DNA of 64,000 nucleotides from Rhodopirellula sp. P2 (GTDB taxonomy: Bacteria; Planctomycetota; Planctomycetia; Pirellulales; Pirellulaceae): the NCBI RefSeq assembly GCF_028768465.1, contig NZ_CP118225.1, positions 744,001 to 808,000 on the forward strand, given 5' to 3'. The notes below the pieces were generated by a model. It saw only the letters and a program-made list of their open reading frames with translations, ran no database searches and was not told the DNA's origin. Each line of letters opens with the position of its first letter. Positions within the stretch are counted from its first letter, which is position 1. A program made the position numbers and the translations under genes. Shown here one piece after another: positions 1-9,350 of this stretch.

Positions 1-312
1 GACGGACGCACGCGAGTCTCAGGAACGCTGGATTGCTTCGTGCAACTCGACAGCCTGGGCATCGATTTGATCGCTCGAACGATGAGCCCCATCATCGGGC
101 GTTCCGCCGACAGCAACTTTGAGCAGACGGCGCAGTTCATCGCTCAGGTCAGCGAAGCGAGTGAACGCAACCCATCGGCGATGCTGGACATCGCCGCTCG
201 TTTGCCGCAAGTCACCCAGCCGATTCGGGACGATTTCTCGAAGACCATCTTGGACGTTGCCCGTCGGGGACAGCAGATTGCCGCCCGGGAACGTGAAAAT
301 TTGAACCAGTGA
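1..312 (+). CDS. C-terminal part of an unidentified protein (cut by window edge)
   Basis: The reading frame is open from the first base to a TGA at 310-312, so this is the last 103 residues of a gene that begins outside the window. A GTG at 40 could serve as a start, but the residues before it (RVSGTLDCFVQLDS) read as normal coding sequence. The segment is soluble and helical in character, with an acidic stretch followed by a basic end (ARRGQQIAARERENLNQ). The frame on the other strand at 19-447 has a poorer composition, so the plus strand was preferred. I do not recognise the family and assign no function. Confidence 0.55.
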   Translation, partial: DGRTRVSGTLDCFVQLDSLGIDLIARTMSPIIGRSADSNFEQTAQFIAQVSEASERNPSAMLDIAARLPQVTQPIRDDFSKTILDVARRGQQIAARERENLNQ

Positions 313-511
313 ATTGCCCCCCGGAAACTCGGCTACCATCTGTCGTTGCTCCTCGACCAAGCAGGTCGGCAGGAATGATCGGGTGCAACGATGTGAGCCG
401 TTTGGGCGTTCGCCCCGGTTGCACGTGGGAGCAACGACGCTACCCAAAACATTCCAAATGATGAAAGACTCCTGCCGAACTGCTTAGGGCGATTTTTTTG
501 GCACGGTTGCC

Positions 512-604
512 CCTTGGGTTGAAACCCAAGGCTGTTCGAATGCCGTCGCTCCGCGACTTGGAGGCATGGGATGCAAACCCAGCCTTGGGTCGAATCCCAA
601 GGCT
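512..604. repeat. Pair of palindromic intergenic repeats (REP-like)
   Basis: Two closely related palindromes lie 50 bases apart: CCTTGGGTTGAAACCCAAGG at 512-531 and a 24-base one at 581-604 with arms AGCCTTGGG/CCCAAGGCT. The stretch between them repeats parts of the same motif. The gene-free interval 313-697 holds nothing else that I can recognise. Neither palindrome is followed by a T-run, so they are not obvious terminators. They resemble the dispersed GC-rich repeats also seen at 17.6-18.7 kb. Confidence 0.7.
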
Positions 605-697
605 TCGCATCGCGTGACACCATCTCGTCACCCTGGTTCGTGCCGGTCTCGAACCTTCTCGTCCTTCTGCAACAACCACCTCTGCACGGCGAGTGCG

Positions 698-1966
698 TCA
701 GTTCAGCGGGGCTTCCCACAGCCCCAGTGCCGGATTCTGCACGAAGTAAAACTCGGAGCCATCGACGTCCGTGTGGAAACCATCCTGCAACGTGTGAACG
801 TCGTAGCGTTTCATCAACGCGTCCAGGTCACCCGGAATGAACCCGACCGAAGCGATCTCTTCATCGCTCAATTTGCCGGCGGCGTAAACGACTTCGAATC
901 GGTTCTCGGGTGAACCATGAACCAGGTGAGCCGCTGCAGAGGGATCGCCAGCCAAATCTTCGTTTTCGGCGACCAACTGCATCACCTCGGCTTTGGTGCG
1001 ATAGCCGTACTTGCGAATCAGCTGGTCGATGCGAGGGTCTTCACCAAACTCTTCCACGGCCGGACCAATGACCGTCAACCGACCACCCGTCGCGATCGCT
1101 TTGCGTGTCCGATAAATCGCCTTGTTGCCCAACCAAGTGCTTTTGAATTCGTCTGGGTCCAAGTAGGCGACAACATGCTTGGGTGCCTTTGGCAGATGCG
1201 TGATGTTGACTTTGCGAGCCAGCTCAGCGGCCCGAAAGAACGTCTCGTGATCATCGCCGATGTACAGACCTCGCGTGTGCTTGGTTCCGTCCTTCATTTG
1301 CTGGATCACGGTCAACGCGTACAGCAGCGGCATGTCATCGCAGAAATGGTCCGAGGCGTAGTTCAAAATCTTTCGCAGGGGCGTGTCGGCGATTCCCAGC
1401 GTTTCATCAATCCCGACCATCGCGCTGAGGTAGTGACTTTCGTTGATGCCTGAAACGCCGCCGGTACCCACGAACACGTTCTTGTTGTAGTTCGCCATCC
1501 CGATGACTTCGTGGGGAACGACTTGCCCCAACGAGAAGATCAAATCGTGACCTCCATCGCGCAACATTCGATTGACTTGCGCGGGCCAGCTTTGGGTGTA
1601 AACACCACCGGTGACTTCGCTGACGAATTCCGCCGGCACTTGGCCCAGCTCCACCACGTCCTCTCGCCAACGGTGCGGGCGGAACAAATCGTGAGGCACG
1701 CCGGGGAACATGTGATCCAATTGGTGTGGCTTCATCGGCGTGTGTGTGCCGAGAGCGGGCATGATGTCCTTGACCCGATCGCCCAACAATTCGTGACACA
1801 GCACCGTCAGTTCCCCCGCCCGGCTGAACAATCGCGTTGCATCGGGAGGCAACAACAGCACGCGTTCGGGCCGCTTGATTGCCTTAAACGTCTGCTTCAG
1901 AGCGTCACGAAGATCCTCTGTCGTCAGCGAAGTGGTTTCCGATCCGGAAGAAAAATAGAGGGTCAT
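698..1966 (-). CDS. LarA-like (DUF2088) nickel-pincer racemase/epimerase family protein
   Basis: The 422-residue protein resembles the lactate racemase LarA family, whose members use a nickel pincer nucleotide to racemise or epimerise 2-hydroxy acids. Residues matching the LarA active site can be seen in order. GTHTPM (near 93) corresponds to the GTHRP motif. VVPHEV and then NYNKNVF supply a His and the Lys that would carry the cofactor, and NESHYLS supplies a further His. The family length is about 420 residues, so the gene looks complete. No larB, larC or larE cofactor genes are in the window. The substrate is unknown; sugar-acid epimerisation is as likely as lactate racemisation. It is transcribed away from the signalling pair that begins at 2096. 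Confidence 0.75.
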   Translation of the reverse strand: MTLYFSSGSETTSLTTEDLRDALKQTFKAIKRPERVLLLPPDATRLFSRAGELTVLCHELLGDRVKDIMPALGTHTPMKPHQLDHMFPGVPHDLFRPHRWREDVVELGQVPAEFVSEVTGGVYTQSWPAQVNRMLRDGGHDLIFSLGQVVPHEVIGMANYNKNVFVGTGGVSGINESHYLSAMVGIDETLGIADTPLRKILNYASDHFCDDMPLLYALTVIQQMKDGTKHTRGLYIGDDHETFFRAAELARKVNITHLPKAPKHVVAYLDPDEFKSTWLGNKAIYRTRKAIATGGRLTVIGPAVEEFGEDPRIDQLIRKYGYRTKAEVMQLVAENEDLAGDPSAAAHLVHGSPENRFEVVYAAGKLSDEEIASVGFIPGDLDALMKRYDVHTLQDGFHTDVDGSEFYFVQNPALGLWEAPLN

Positions 1967-2095
1967 TCAGCTCGCTCCAGCGACAATTTTGAAGGGGATA
2001 GCACACGGTCTCCACCATTGGCCGTAAGATGAGGGGTGGTTCACTCACCTGAACCACGCCTGTCCTGCTTGCTCAATATGAAAGAGGTAGATGCG

Positions 2096-3025
2096 ATGGC
2101 CAAGATCTTACTCGTCGAGGACAGTGCAACCCAGGCGGTCGAAATAACGATGCTGCTTCAGGCAGCCAACCACGAAGTCGTTCACGTGGCCAACGGACAG
2201 CTCGGGCTCACGCATCTCAAGACACAAGCGCCCGACTTGGTCATCACCGACTTGGAAATGCCCGAAATCAATGGACTTCAGCTGGTCGAGAACATGCGAG
2301 CCAACTTCTCGCACATCCCCAGCATCTTGGTCACCAGCCACGGCAGCGAAGAATTGGCGGCCGAAGCCCTGCGTCGCGGTGCAGCCGGTTATGTTCCCAA
2401 AACCCGGATGTCGGATTTACTCAACGACACCATCGTTGATGTGCTGGGGGTCATCCGCAGCGACGCGTCGTACGCGAAACTGATTTCGACGTTGAAAAAG
2501 AACGTCTTCGTGTTTGACCTGCCATCCGATCCGGAATTGATCTCGCCGCTGGTGGGCTTGCTGATGCAGGTCAGCGCCGGGATGGAATTGCTACCCAGCA
2601 TCGAAATGGTGCGACTGGGCGTCGCCGTGGAACACGCTCTGACCAACGCCATGCTGCATGGCAACTTGGAAGTTCCTCGCGACCAACAACCGTCCCATGG
2701 TCAAATCGCTCGCGAAGGCCTGATCAATGACGCGATGAAAGAGCGGTTGTCCCAGGAACCTTACAAAAGTCGGCTGACTCACGTGGAAGCCACCGCATCC
2801 GAACACGCCATTCGCATCGTCATCTCCGACCAAGGCCCTGGGTTTGACACCTCCCACGTGCCGCAAGCCGGTGAACTCGATGCCAGTTCCCTCGCGGCCA
2901 GCGCCGACGGTGTGGGACAAGGCGACAAACAGGGCCTGCTGTTGATCGCCAGCTTCGTGGACCAAATGTGGTTCAACGACACGGGCAATCAAATCACACT
3001 CGTTAAACGATGCGGTGCAGAGTGA
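2096..3025 (+). CDS. Response regulator receiver fused to an anti-sigma-type ATPase domain
   Basis: The N-terminal receiver domain (residues 1-120) starts KILLVEDS and has its phospho-acceptor Asp in LVITDLEM near residue 52. The C-terminal half (about 145-309) is a GHKL ATPase of the anti-sigma/serine-kinase type, with an N-box ALTNAMLHGN and a G1 box ISDQGPGFD. This pairing suggests a phosphorylation-controlled serine kinase or anti-sigma factor. The start was set at ATG 2096, which has AGAGG upstream and begins directly with the receiver strand; an in-frame start at 2036 would add 20 unlikely residues. It is followed after 4 nt (or with an overlap, if the next gene uses GTG 3015) by the hybrid histidine kinase, its probable partner. 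Confidence 0.85.
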   Translation: MAKILLVEDSATQAVEITMLLQAANHEVVHVANGQLGLTHLKTQAPDLVITDLEMPEINGLQLVENMRANFSHIPSILVTSHGSEELAAEALRRGAAGYVPKTRMSDLLNDTIVDVLGVIRSDASYAKLISTLKKNVFVFDLPSDPELISPLVGLLMQVSAGMELLPSIEMVRLGVAVEHALTNAMLHGNLEVPRDQQPSHGQIAREGLINDAMKERLSQEPYKSRLTHVEATASEHAIRIVISDQGPGFDTSHVPQAGELDASSLAASADGVGQGDKQGLLLIASFVDQMWFNDTGNQITLVKRCGAE

Positions 3026-3029
3026 ACTG

Positions 3030-5561
3030 ATGAGTAGTGTCTCCGAGTTTCAAACGTCCTCGACCTACCGCGCCCTCGCAAACGCATTGCCGCTGAACTT
3101 GTTGATCAAGGCGGCTGATGGGCGACGCGTCTTTGCCAATGACTCCTACCTGAAATGGCGGGGCGTCACCTGGCAAGAACTGGCGGGCAAACACGACGAA
3201 GATTTGTTCCCGCCCGAAATCGCGCGCCAATACCGCGAAGATGATCACAAGGTGATGCAAACGGGTGAGTCGCTGCACAGCGTCGAGTCCACGAAATTGG
3301 CCGACGACTCGATCGGCTGGATCGAACGCGTCAAAACCGCCGTGCACGACCACAACGGCAATCTGCTGGGCGTCCAAGTTCTGTTTTGGGACGTGACTGC
3401 GAAGGTCGAAAAAGAAAAGGCGACTCAGTTCGAACAATCGCTGCTGACAACGCTGCTGGCCAACATTCCCGATTCCATCTACTTCAAAGACATCGACAGT
3501 CGCTTCATCCGCGTCAGCCACGCGATGGCGATGAAATTCGGGCGAGCCAGGGTCGATGAGGTTCACGGTCGAACCGACGCCGACATTTTCACACCAGAAC
3601 ATGCCGAAGGTGCCCGCCTGGATGAACTGCGTGTGATCGAAACAGGTGACGCCTTGGTCGATCGAATCGAACGCGAAACGTGGCCCGATCGTGAGGACAC
3701 TTGGTGCATGACCACCAAGATGCCGCTTCGAAATGACACGGGAGAAATCATCGGCACCTTTGGAATTTCTCGCGACATCACCGACCTCAAACGCTCCGAA
3801 GCGGCCCTGCACGAAGCCGTCCGAATGGCCGACGCGGCCAACCGATCCAAGAGCGAATTCCTGGCCAACATGAGCCATGAGATCCGCACGCCCATGAATG
3901 CGTTGATCGGCATGACGGACTTGCTCTCACAAACCGACCTCGATCCCGATCAACAGGACTATGTTCAGATCATTCAAGAATCCTCGGACGGATTGCTCCG
4001 GCTGATCAATGACATCCTCGATTTCTCAAAAATCGAAGCCCGCCGACTCGAACTGGAATCGGTTCCGTTTTCGCTCAGCAAGACCGTTGAATCGACCCTC
4101 CGATCGTTTTCATTGAGCGCCTCTCAAAAAGGATTGGAACTGCAGTGCGAACTCTCGCCTGAACTCCCTGATCGATTGATCGGGGACCCCGGACGAGTCC
4201 GTCAGGTGCTCACCAATCTGATCGGCAACGCGATCAAGTTCACCGATCACGGCGGCGTTCGCGTGCAAATCGAAGTCCTCCGCCAAGCCCCTGCTGCGGA
4301 TGCTGACCTGAAAACATCTGCCAATGGCAACGAGTCGCCCGGTCACAAAGACACGGTCGAACTGCGCTGGAGTGTTTGCGACTCCGGCATTGGAATCCCG
4401 CCCGCTCAGCAGGACGCGGTTCTGAATCCATTCACTCAAGCTGACGCGTCCACGACCCGTCGCTTCGGCGGAACCGGCTTGGGATTGAGCATCAGTCGGC
4501 AGCTCGTGGAACTGATGGGCGGCCAACTGCGGTTGCAAAGTGAAGTCGGCGTTGGCACAACGTTTTCATTCGATCTTCAGATGTCCGTTTGCCCGGCCTC
4601 GATGCTGAGTGAAGTGGACGACGAAGAAGAAGATTTGGGCGGACCTGCCCGCCAACAACTCGCGCCGCTGCATGTCCTTGTCGCGGAAGACGGAGTCACC
4701 AACCAACACGTGATCGCCGGGTTGCTGCGCTCGCTCGGCCACAAGTGTTCGATCGCCAGTGACGGGCGAGAAACGTTGTCGAAGTGGCGATCCGAATCGT
4801 ACGACATTGTCTTGATGGACATGCACATGCCCGTCATGGACGGACTGGAAGCCACACGTGCAATCCGCCAAGAGGAATGGGGCACCGACCGACACACGCC
4901 AATCATTGCACTCACCGCGGCGGCAATGAGCGAAGACGCCGCTGCCTGCCGCGAAGCAGGCATGGACAGCTACCTCACCAAACCGATCAACAGCCGAAAA
5001 CTGCGGGACGCCTTGGCGGCCTTCCAAAAAGAACTGCCTCCCACGACAGATTTGTCACAGGAAGAAACGCTCGAGCAATCGTTCTCGCCCAAACTCCTTC
5101 TGGCCAGCGAACAAAATTCGACCACGATCAATGCCGCTCACGCTGCGTTTCCCTCCGCAGGATCCACCTCCAATGCGATCACGCTGTCGCCCGAAAACCT
5201 CGGGTGCTTGGACCTCGATTCGGCACGCTCCCGCATCCCCGGCGGAACAGCCGGCGTGTTGAGATTGGCGTTTGTCTTTCGAACCGAGTGCGCTCAGTTG
5301 GTGGACAAGCTTTCTCAAGAGATCCCAGCCGGACTCAACGATGAAACTCGCCGGAACGCTCATACGCTGAAGGGAGCCTGCGGTTTGCTCGGCGCGAAAC
5401 AATTGCAAGAAGCGGCCGAACGAATTGAGGAAGCCGGCCGAGAAAATCGGGTGCAAGATGCCCCGGAACTGCTATCCAATTTGCAACGCGAATCGGAACG
5501 CGTGCTCAGCGCCATCGATGAACTGCTCAGCCAATCGGAGAACGCTGACCAACCCAAGTAA
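3030..5561 (+). CDS. Hybrid histidine kinase (PAS-PAS-HisKA-HATPase-REC-Hpt)
   Basis: This 843-residue sensor kinase contains every module of a phosphorelay in one chain. Two PAS domains occupy about residues 10-250. The HisKA dimerisation helix has its phospho-His in NMSHEIRTPMN near 283. The ATPase domain shows N-box NLIGNAIKFT, G1 DSGIGIP and G2 GTGLGLSI. A receiver domain follows, with Asp in VLMDMHMPVMDG near 595 and the conserved Lys in YLTKPI. A C-terminal Hpt domain has its His in NAHTLKGACG near 777. No membrane segment is visible, so sensing is probably cytoplasmic through the PAS domains. ATG 3030 is used; GTG 3015 would overlap the upstream gene by 11 nt. Tight spacing points to co-transcription with the receiver-ATPase gene. 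Confidence 0.92.
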   Translation: MSSVSEFQTSSTYRALANALPLNLLIKAADGRRVFANDSYLKWRGVTWQELAGKHDEDLFPPEIARQYREDDHKVMQTGESLHSVESTKLADDSIGWIERVKTAVHDHNGNLLGVQVLFWDVTAKVEKEKATQFEQSLLTTLLANIPDSIYFKDIDSRFIRVSHAMAMKFGRARVDEVHGRTDADIFTPEHAEGARLDELRVIETGDALVDRIERETWPDREDTWCMTTKMPLRNDTGEIIGTFGISRDITDLKRSEAALHEAVRMADAANRSKSEFLANMSHEIRTPMNALIGMTDLLSQTDLDPDQQDYVQIIQESSDGLLRLINDILDFSKIEARRLELESVPFSLSKTVESTLRSFSLSASQKGLELQCELSPELPDRLIGDPGRVRQVLTNLIGNAIKFTDHGGVRVQIEVLRQAPAADADLKTSANGNESPGHKDTVELRWSVCDSGIGIPPAQQDAVLNPFTQADASTTRRFGGTGLGLSISRQLVELMGGQLRLQSEVGVGTTFSFDLQMSVCPASMLSEVDDEEEDLGGPARQQLAPLHVLVAEDGVTNQHVIAGLLRSLGHKCSIASDGRETLSKWRSESYDIVLMDMHMPVMDGLEATRAIRQEEWGTDRHTPIIALTAAAMSEDAAACREAGMDSYLTKPINSRKLRDALAAFQKELPPTTDLSQEETLEQSFSPKLLLASEQNSTTINAAHAAFPSAGSTSNAITLSPENLGCLDLDSARSRIPGGTAGVLRLAFVFRTECAQLVDKLSQEIPAGLNDETRRNAHTLKGACGLLGAKQLQEAAERIEEAGRENRVQDAPELLSNLQRESERVLSAIDELLSQSENADQPK

Positions 5562-5610
5562 GGCTCGGTCAGATCCGTCGAGCGGAGTCAGCGAGCAAGA
5601 CCGCCACCAC

Positions 5611-8529
5611 CTACAGATTCCGCAGGCGTTTGGCGTTCGCTGGCGTGTCCGCCCAAGCAGGATCAATTTTTTGCCCGGCTCGAGCGGCGGCGATCAAGTG
5701 CTCGACCAACGCACTGGTGTCCTCGCCTCGAATTTCCGCGACTTGCTGCAACGTGTATCCATCGCGGCACAATCGCCAGGTCCAGTATTCATGCCGCCAC
5801 GCGGATGGATCAGCCACGGTTTCATCCAGCCGCTCCGAATCCGGACTTGGCTTTGGTTCGCTCGCAGAAGCCTCGACCGGCTCGCTCGGTGGCGAAGCAA
5901 CGGTTCCCGGCGGGCAGTCGATCTCGTGTTCCGCCAACGTGTTCGCAATCAACTCGAGCAAATCGCTGCCGTATGCCTCGATGAACTCGCTGGAAATCCC
6001 CTGCACGCCTTCCAACTGAGTCGCGTTGGCAGGTTTGGACTGGATCAATCGTTTGATCGTCGATTCGGAAAGAATCCGGTGTGGCGCCACATTCAGTGCC
6101 GCTGACCGCTTGCGTCGAAACCGCTTGATCCGATCCGAGAGGTCTTGATCAAGCAAATCCTGTGCGTCATTCGAGCTCAATGGTTCCGCGGCCACAACGC
6201 TGATGTCGGGCTTGGGAGTCTCTGCCGAGGGCGGTGTCTGCGTCACCGAAGAAGCAGGCTGAGTTGCAACGGATGGCTCGATATCGCCGGGTTCTTCCTC
6301 GGCAACGTCACCAGATTCAATTTTGCTAGCCACCTTGGCCAACTTCTTCGCGAGCGGGTACTTCAACTGCAACGACGACGGCAACGGAACCTGACCATTC
6401 ATCACTTGCCGCCCCAGGTCGGTCATGTGAACGGTTGGGCGGCGCTCATTGAGTTCTTTCTGATCCAGCAATCCGACCGTCAACAACGAGTCCATCGCGT
6501 CGGTCAATTCGCCTTGCTTCAGCCCCGTCAGCATGCCGTAGGTGCTCAGCCGGCTCAGTCGCAATTGCGTGACCTTTTTGTTCTTTGATCCAGCCAACAT
6601 CTGCGCAATCAGGTTCTTTCCCAATCGCCCGTGCGTTCGCGTGACTCCGCTCAGGATCACCCGAATCGCGGTCGTCAGGGCGACCATGTCGATCCCGGAC
6701 TGCTCGCTCAACGCACCGATCGAGCCGCTTTCCCCCAGTGCCTTCGCGGTCGACAAATTTGCGGCCGCCAAGGCGGAAGGATCCACCTTGGGCATGCATT
6801 CGCCCGCCGGGTCACAGTGGTCGCACTTCCCACAATTCTCTGCGTTGGGATCCCCAAAGTATTTCAGAATGACATGCTGGCGACAGGACGTTGAACGCGC
6901 GAACTGGATCACGGAATCCAGTTTTTCATATTCAGCTTGCTTGCGTCGGGCCAGCTCTTCGAAGTCAATCTTCAGCTGATTGAAGGGAACATCCCGTCGC
7001 ATGATATGAACGGCACGACCGCGAAAGGGCGGGATGTAGTCGAACGTCTTCAGCTTGGTCAGTTCGCGCAACGTGCGTGTCAACTGAACCCGCTCCACAC
7101 CCGCTCGGGTTGCCAGGTAACTCAACCGGACAAACACATCTTCGCCGCGCCGAGGTCCCACGATCTTCTCGATCGCGGTCATGACCTGACGCTTCAGCTT
7201 GGCTTCGCGAGGCAAGAAATCCAGCAGCGTTGGCACATCGCTATCGATCCGCAGCACCGCTTGATTGGAACTGGCATCCAACCGCCGAAGAGCCCCCGCT
7301 TTGGACAACAACGTTTCGGAAGTGCCAATCGCTTCGCTGCCGTCACGAACAGCAATTGCCTCCCGCACCTGATCCAGGGTCAGCTCAATCGGGTCTTCTT
7401 CTCGAGAAAGCAGGTACTCGTAAACCTTCTTCACCGTTTCTCGCGAGGGGTAGCGGTTCTCGATGAAGAACTCTTGGATCTGACGATCGGCGTAAGCAAA
7501 CAGCAGCAGGCACTGGCTCATCGCCCCGTCACGCCCGGCACGCCCCGCTTCTTGATAGTAAGCCTCCAACGAACCCGGCATGTTGTAGTGCACCACAAAC
7601 CGGATGTCCGATTTATCAATGCCCATCCCAAACGCGTTGGTCGCCACAATCGCGGACAAGTCGCCTTTCATGAACGCCTCTTGCACGCGGCGTCGTTCTT
7701 CAGGATGCATGCCGGCGTGATAGACGCCAACTTTGCGTCCGGTTTTCTCAGGCAACCACTCAGCGATCTCTTCACAACGCTTGCGAGTCGCGCCATAGAT
7801 GATGCCCGCTCCCGAGTGCTTCGAAAGGTAATCACGCAGTGCGTTTTGTTTGGCGACATCGTTGTTGCAAGGCGTGACCGTGAATCGCAGGTTCGTTCTC
7901 GCGAAACCGGTCACGAACACACGAGGTTGCTTCAGGTTCAACAACTCGCAGATGTCATCGCGAACCGTCGGCGTTGCCGTTGCGGTCAATCCGATCGTCT
8001 GCACGCCGCCCAAGTAGCGATCCCGGAATCGTCCCAGCCGTGAATAATCGGGACGAAAGTCATGGCCCCACTCACTCACACAGTGGGCTTCATCGACCGC
8101 CAACAAACTCACGTTGGCCTTGGGGACCACATCCAGAAACCGACCGTTCCGCAAACGCTCAGGAGCCACGTAGATCAGGTCCAACTTCCCGGCGGCCATT
8201 TCGTCCATGACCGACTCTTGTTGCCCGGGTGATTGCGTGCTGTTGAGCAATCTCGCCTGGATGCCTCGCCGCTGCAGCGTGTCGACTTGGTCCTTCATCA
8301 AAGCGATCAGCGGCGACACAACGATCGTGGTCCCCTCTCGGGCCAACGATGGCAGCTGATAACACAGGCTTTTCCCGCCGCCAGTTGGCATCACACACAG
8401 ACAATCCGCGCCCGCGGCCAGAGCATCGACCACGTCCCGTTGGCCGGCTCGAAACTGGCTCAACCCAAATCGCGGCAACAGCGATTCGGGGTCGATGGAC
8501 GGATTGGATTTGGATGCGAGAGACGACAT
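5611..8529 (-). CDS. recQ: ATP-dependent DNA helicase RecQ
   Basis: This is a 3'-5' DNA helicase of recombination and repair. Walker A is MPTGGGKSLCYQLP, the DEAH box lies in AVDEAHCVSEWGHDFRPDY, and motif VI is QEAGRAGRDG. The RQC zinc site has its four Cys in TSCRQHV...NCGKCDHCDP. An HRDC domain follows near the C-terminus (TIKRLIQSKPANATQLEGVQG). A last helical domain (WRLCRDGYTLQQVAEIRGED) resembles the HTH found at the end of some RecQ proteins. At 972 residues it is longer than E. coli RecQ (about 610), mostly through a Pro/Ser/Glu-rich linker before HRDC and the extra tail. The start was set at ATG 8529; ATG 8595 would add 22 residues with no family match. Confidence 0.93.
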   Translation of the reverse strand: MSSLASKSNPSIDPESLLPRFGLSQFRAGQRDVVDALAAGADCLCVMPTGGGKSLCYQLPSLAREGTTIVVSPLIALMKDQVDTLQRRGIQARLLNSTQSPGQQESVMDEMAAGKLDLIYVAPERLRNGRFLDVVPKANVSLLAVDEAHCVSEWGHDFRPDYSRLGRFRDRYLGGVQTIGLTATATPTVRDDICELLNLKQPRVFVTGFARTNLRFTVTPCNNDVAKQNALRDYLSKHSGAGIIYGATRKRCEEIAEWLPEKTGRKVGVYHAGMHPEERRRVQEAFMKGDLSAIVATNAFGMGIDKSDIRFVVHYNMPGSLEAYYQEAGRAGRDGAMSQCLLLFAYADRQIQEFFIENRYPSRETVKKVYEYLLSREEDPIELTLDQVREAIAVRDGSEAIGTSETLLSKAGALRRLDASSNQAVLRIDSDVPTLLDFLPREAKLKRQVMTAIEKIVGPRRGEDVFVRLSYLATRAGVERVQLTRTLRELTKLKTFDYIPPFRGRAVHIMRRDVPFNQLKIDFEELARRKQAEYEKLDSVIQFARSTSCRQHVILKYFGDPNAENCGKCDHCDPAGECMPKVDPSALAAANLSTAKALGESGSIGALSEQSGIDMVALTTAIRVILSGVTRTHGRLGKNLIAQMLAGSKNKKVTQLRLSRLSTYGMLTGLKQGELTDAMDSLLTVGLLDQKELNERRPTVHMTDLGRQVMNGQVPLPSSLQLKYPLAKKLAKVASKIESGDVAEEEPGDIEPSVATQPASSVTQTPPSAETPKPDISVVAAEPLSSNDAQDLLDQDLSDRIKRFRRKRSAALNVAPHRILSESTIKRLIQSKPANATQLEGVQGISSEFIEAYGSDLLELIANTLAEHEIDCPPGTVASPPSEPVEASASEPKPSPDSERLDETVADPSAWRHEYWTWRLCRDGYTLQQVAEIRGEDTSALVEHLIAAARAGQKIDPAWADTPANAKRLRNL

Positions 8530-8707
8530 CCGATCTTTCGTTGGGTGGGTGAATGGCGGACTTGAATGCACTGCGTCCCGGCGACGCAGTGCCATCTTCC
8601 GCGATTCAGCCCCCTTTTGCCACCTCGAACCGCCTCTGGGTCAATGAAGCGATCCGTTTTGACCGCGGCGATCAGATTGCGGTCCAACCTCCGTTGGATC
8701 CGCGCAC

Positions 8708-8748
8708 AAAAAAACCACCCCGCTGATAAACAAGCGAGATGGCTTTTT
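8708..8748 (-). terminator. Intrinsic terminator of the DUF3467-like gene
   Basis: Read on the minus strand, an 11-bp stem (GCCATCTCGCT with AGCGGGGTGGT, two G-U pairs) around a short AT-rich loop is followed by seven T residues. It begins about 25 bases after the stop of the gene at 8772-9158 and separates it from recQ. Confidence 0.75.
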
Positions 8749-8771
8749 GAATCTCAATTCTCGCGGGTCGA

Positions 8772-9158
8772 TTACGACTTCGCGGGAGCTTGCTGCTGCA
8801 AGCCTGGACGAACGCGTTTGTTGATGTCCGTTTCCAGAACACCAAAAACCGATTCGTGACGAGCGACCGACATTTGCAAAGCGGCGAGCAAACGTTTCGC
8901 GGTGAAGAAGTTCACGATGATGCGTTGCTTGACTTGAATGGGGTCCTTGGGCACACCGATTGGCTGTGGGTTCAGGCCGAAATCGATGATCAATTCTTCA
9001 GGCGAACCAGTCACGCGGCAGAAGTTCGCGTAGGTTGCGATGGCGTTGTCATCGTTGACCTGAACTTGAACAGGAGCCTGAGCTTGAGTTTGTGCCTTCT
9101 CAGCGGGAGCGGCTTTTTCTGCGGCGGGGGCTTCAGCCGTCTTGGTTTCGTCTGCCAT
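8772..9158 (-). CDS. DUF3467-like small protein
   Basis: The 128-residue protein begins with a low-complexity Ala/Glu/Gln/Lys stretch (to about residue 40). A compact domain follows, containing YANFCRVTGSPEELIIDFG and later PIQVKQRIIVNFFTAKRLL, which matches the pattern of DUF3467 proteins. Their function is not known to me. The start ATG 9158 has a good GGAGAT ribosome site on the minus strand; an upstream in-frame start at 9245 lacks one. It lies 192 nt downstream of the M50/HlyD gene on the same strand and has its own terminator, so it may be the last gene of that transcript or a separate unit. Confidence 0.7.
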   Translation of the reverse strand: MADETKTAEAPAAEKAAPAEKAQTQAQAPVQVQVNDDNAIATYANFCRVTGSPEELIIDFGLNPQPIGVPKDPIQVKQRIIVNFFTAKRLLAALQMSVARHESVFGVLETDINKRVRPGLQQQAPAKS

Positions 9159-9350
9159 TAAAATCTCCAAAAAATCAAAAGGGAAACAGGTAAGTTGAGA
9201 TTCGCGTGTTTGAGGCCAATGTAGTGATCCCCCCCTACGTCGCAACGCGAAAGCGACGGTGAAGGATCAAGAATCCAAATTTTTGAATCGCTTGCAAAAA
9301 CCAAACGTTAAACCACGTCAAATGGAAAGGATGGTGGAAGCCTAGCTCAC

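Noticed and set aside
19-447. Minus-strand gene of 142 residues
   Set aside because: Composition is poor and the plus-strand frame at 1-312 fits coding sequence better.
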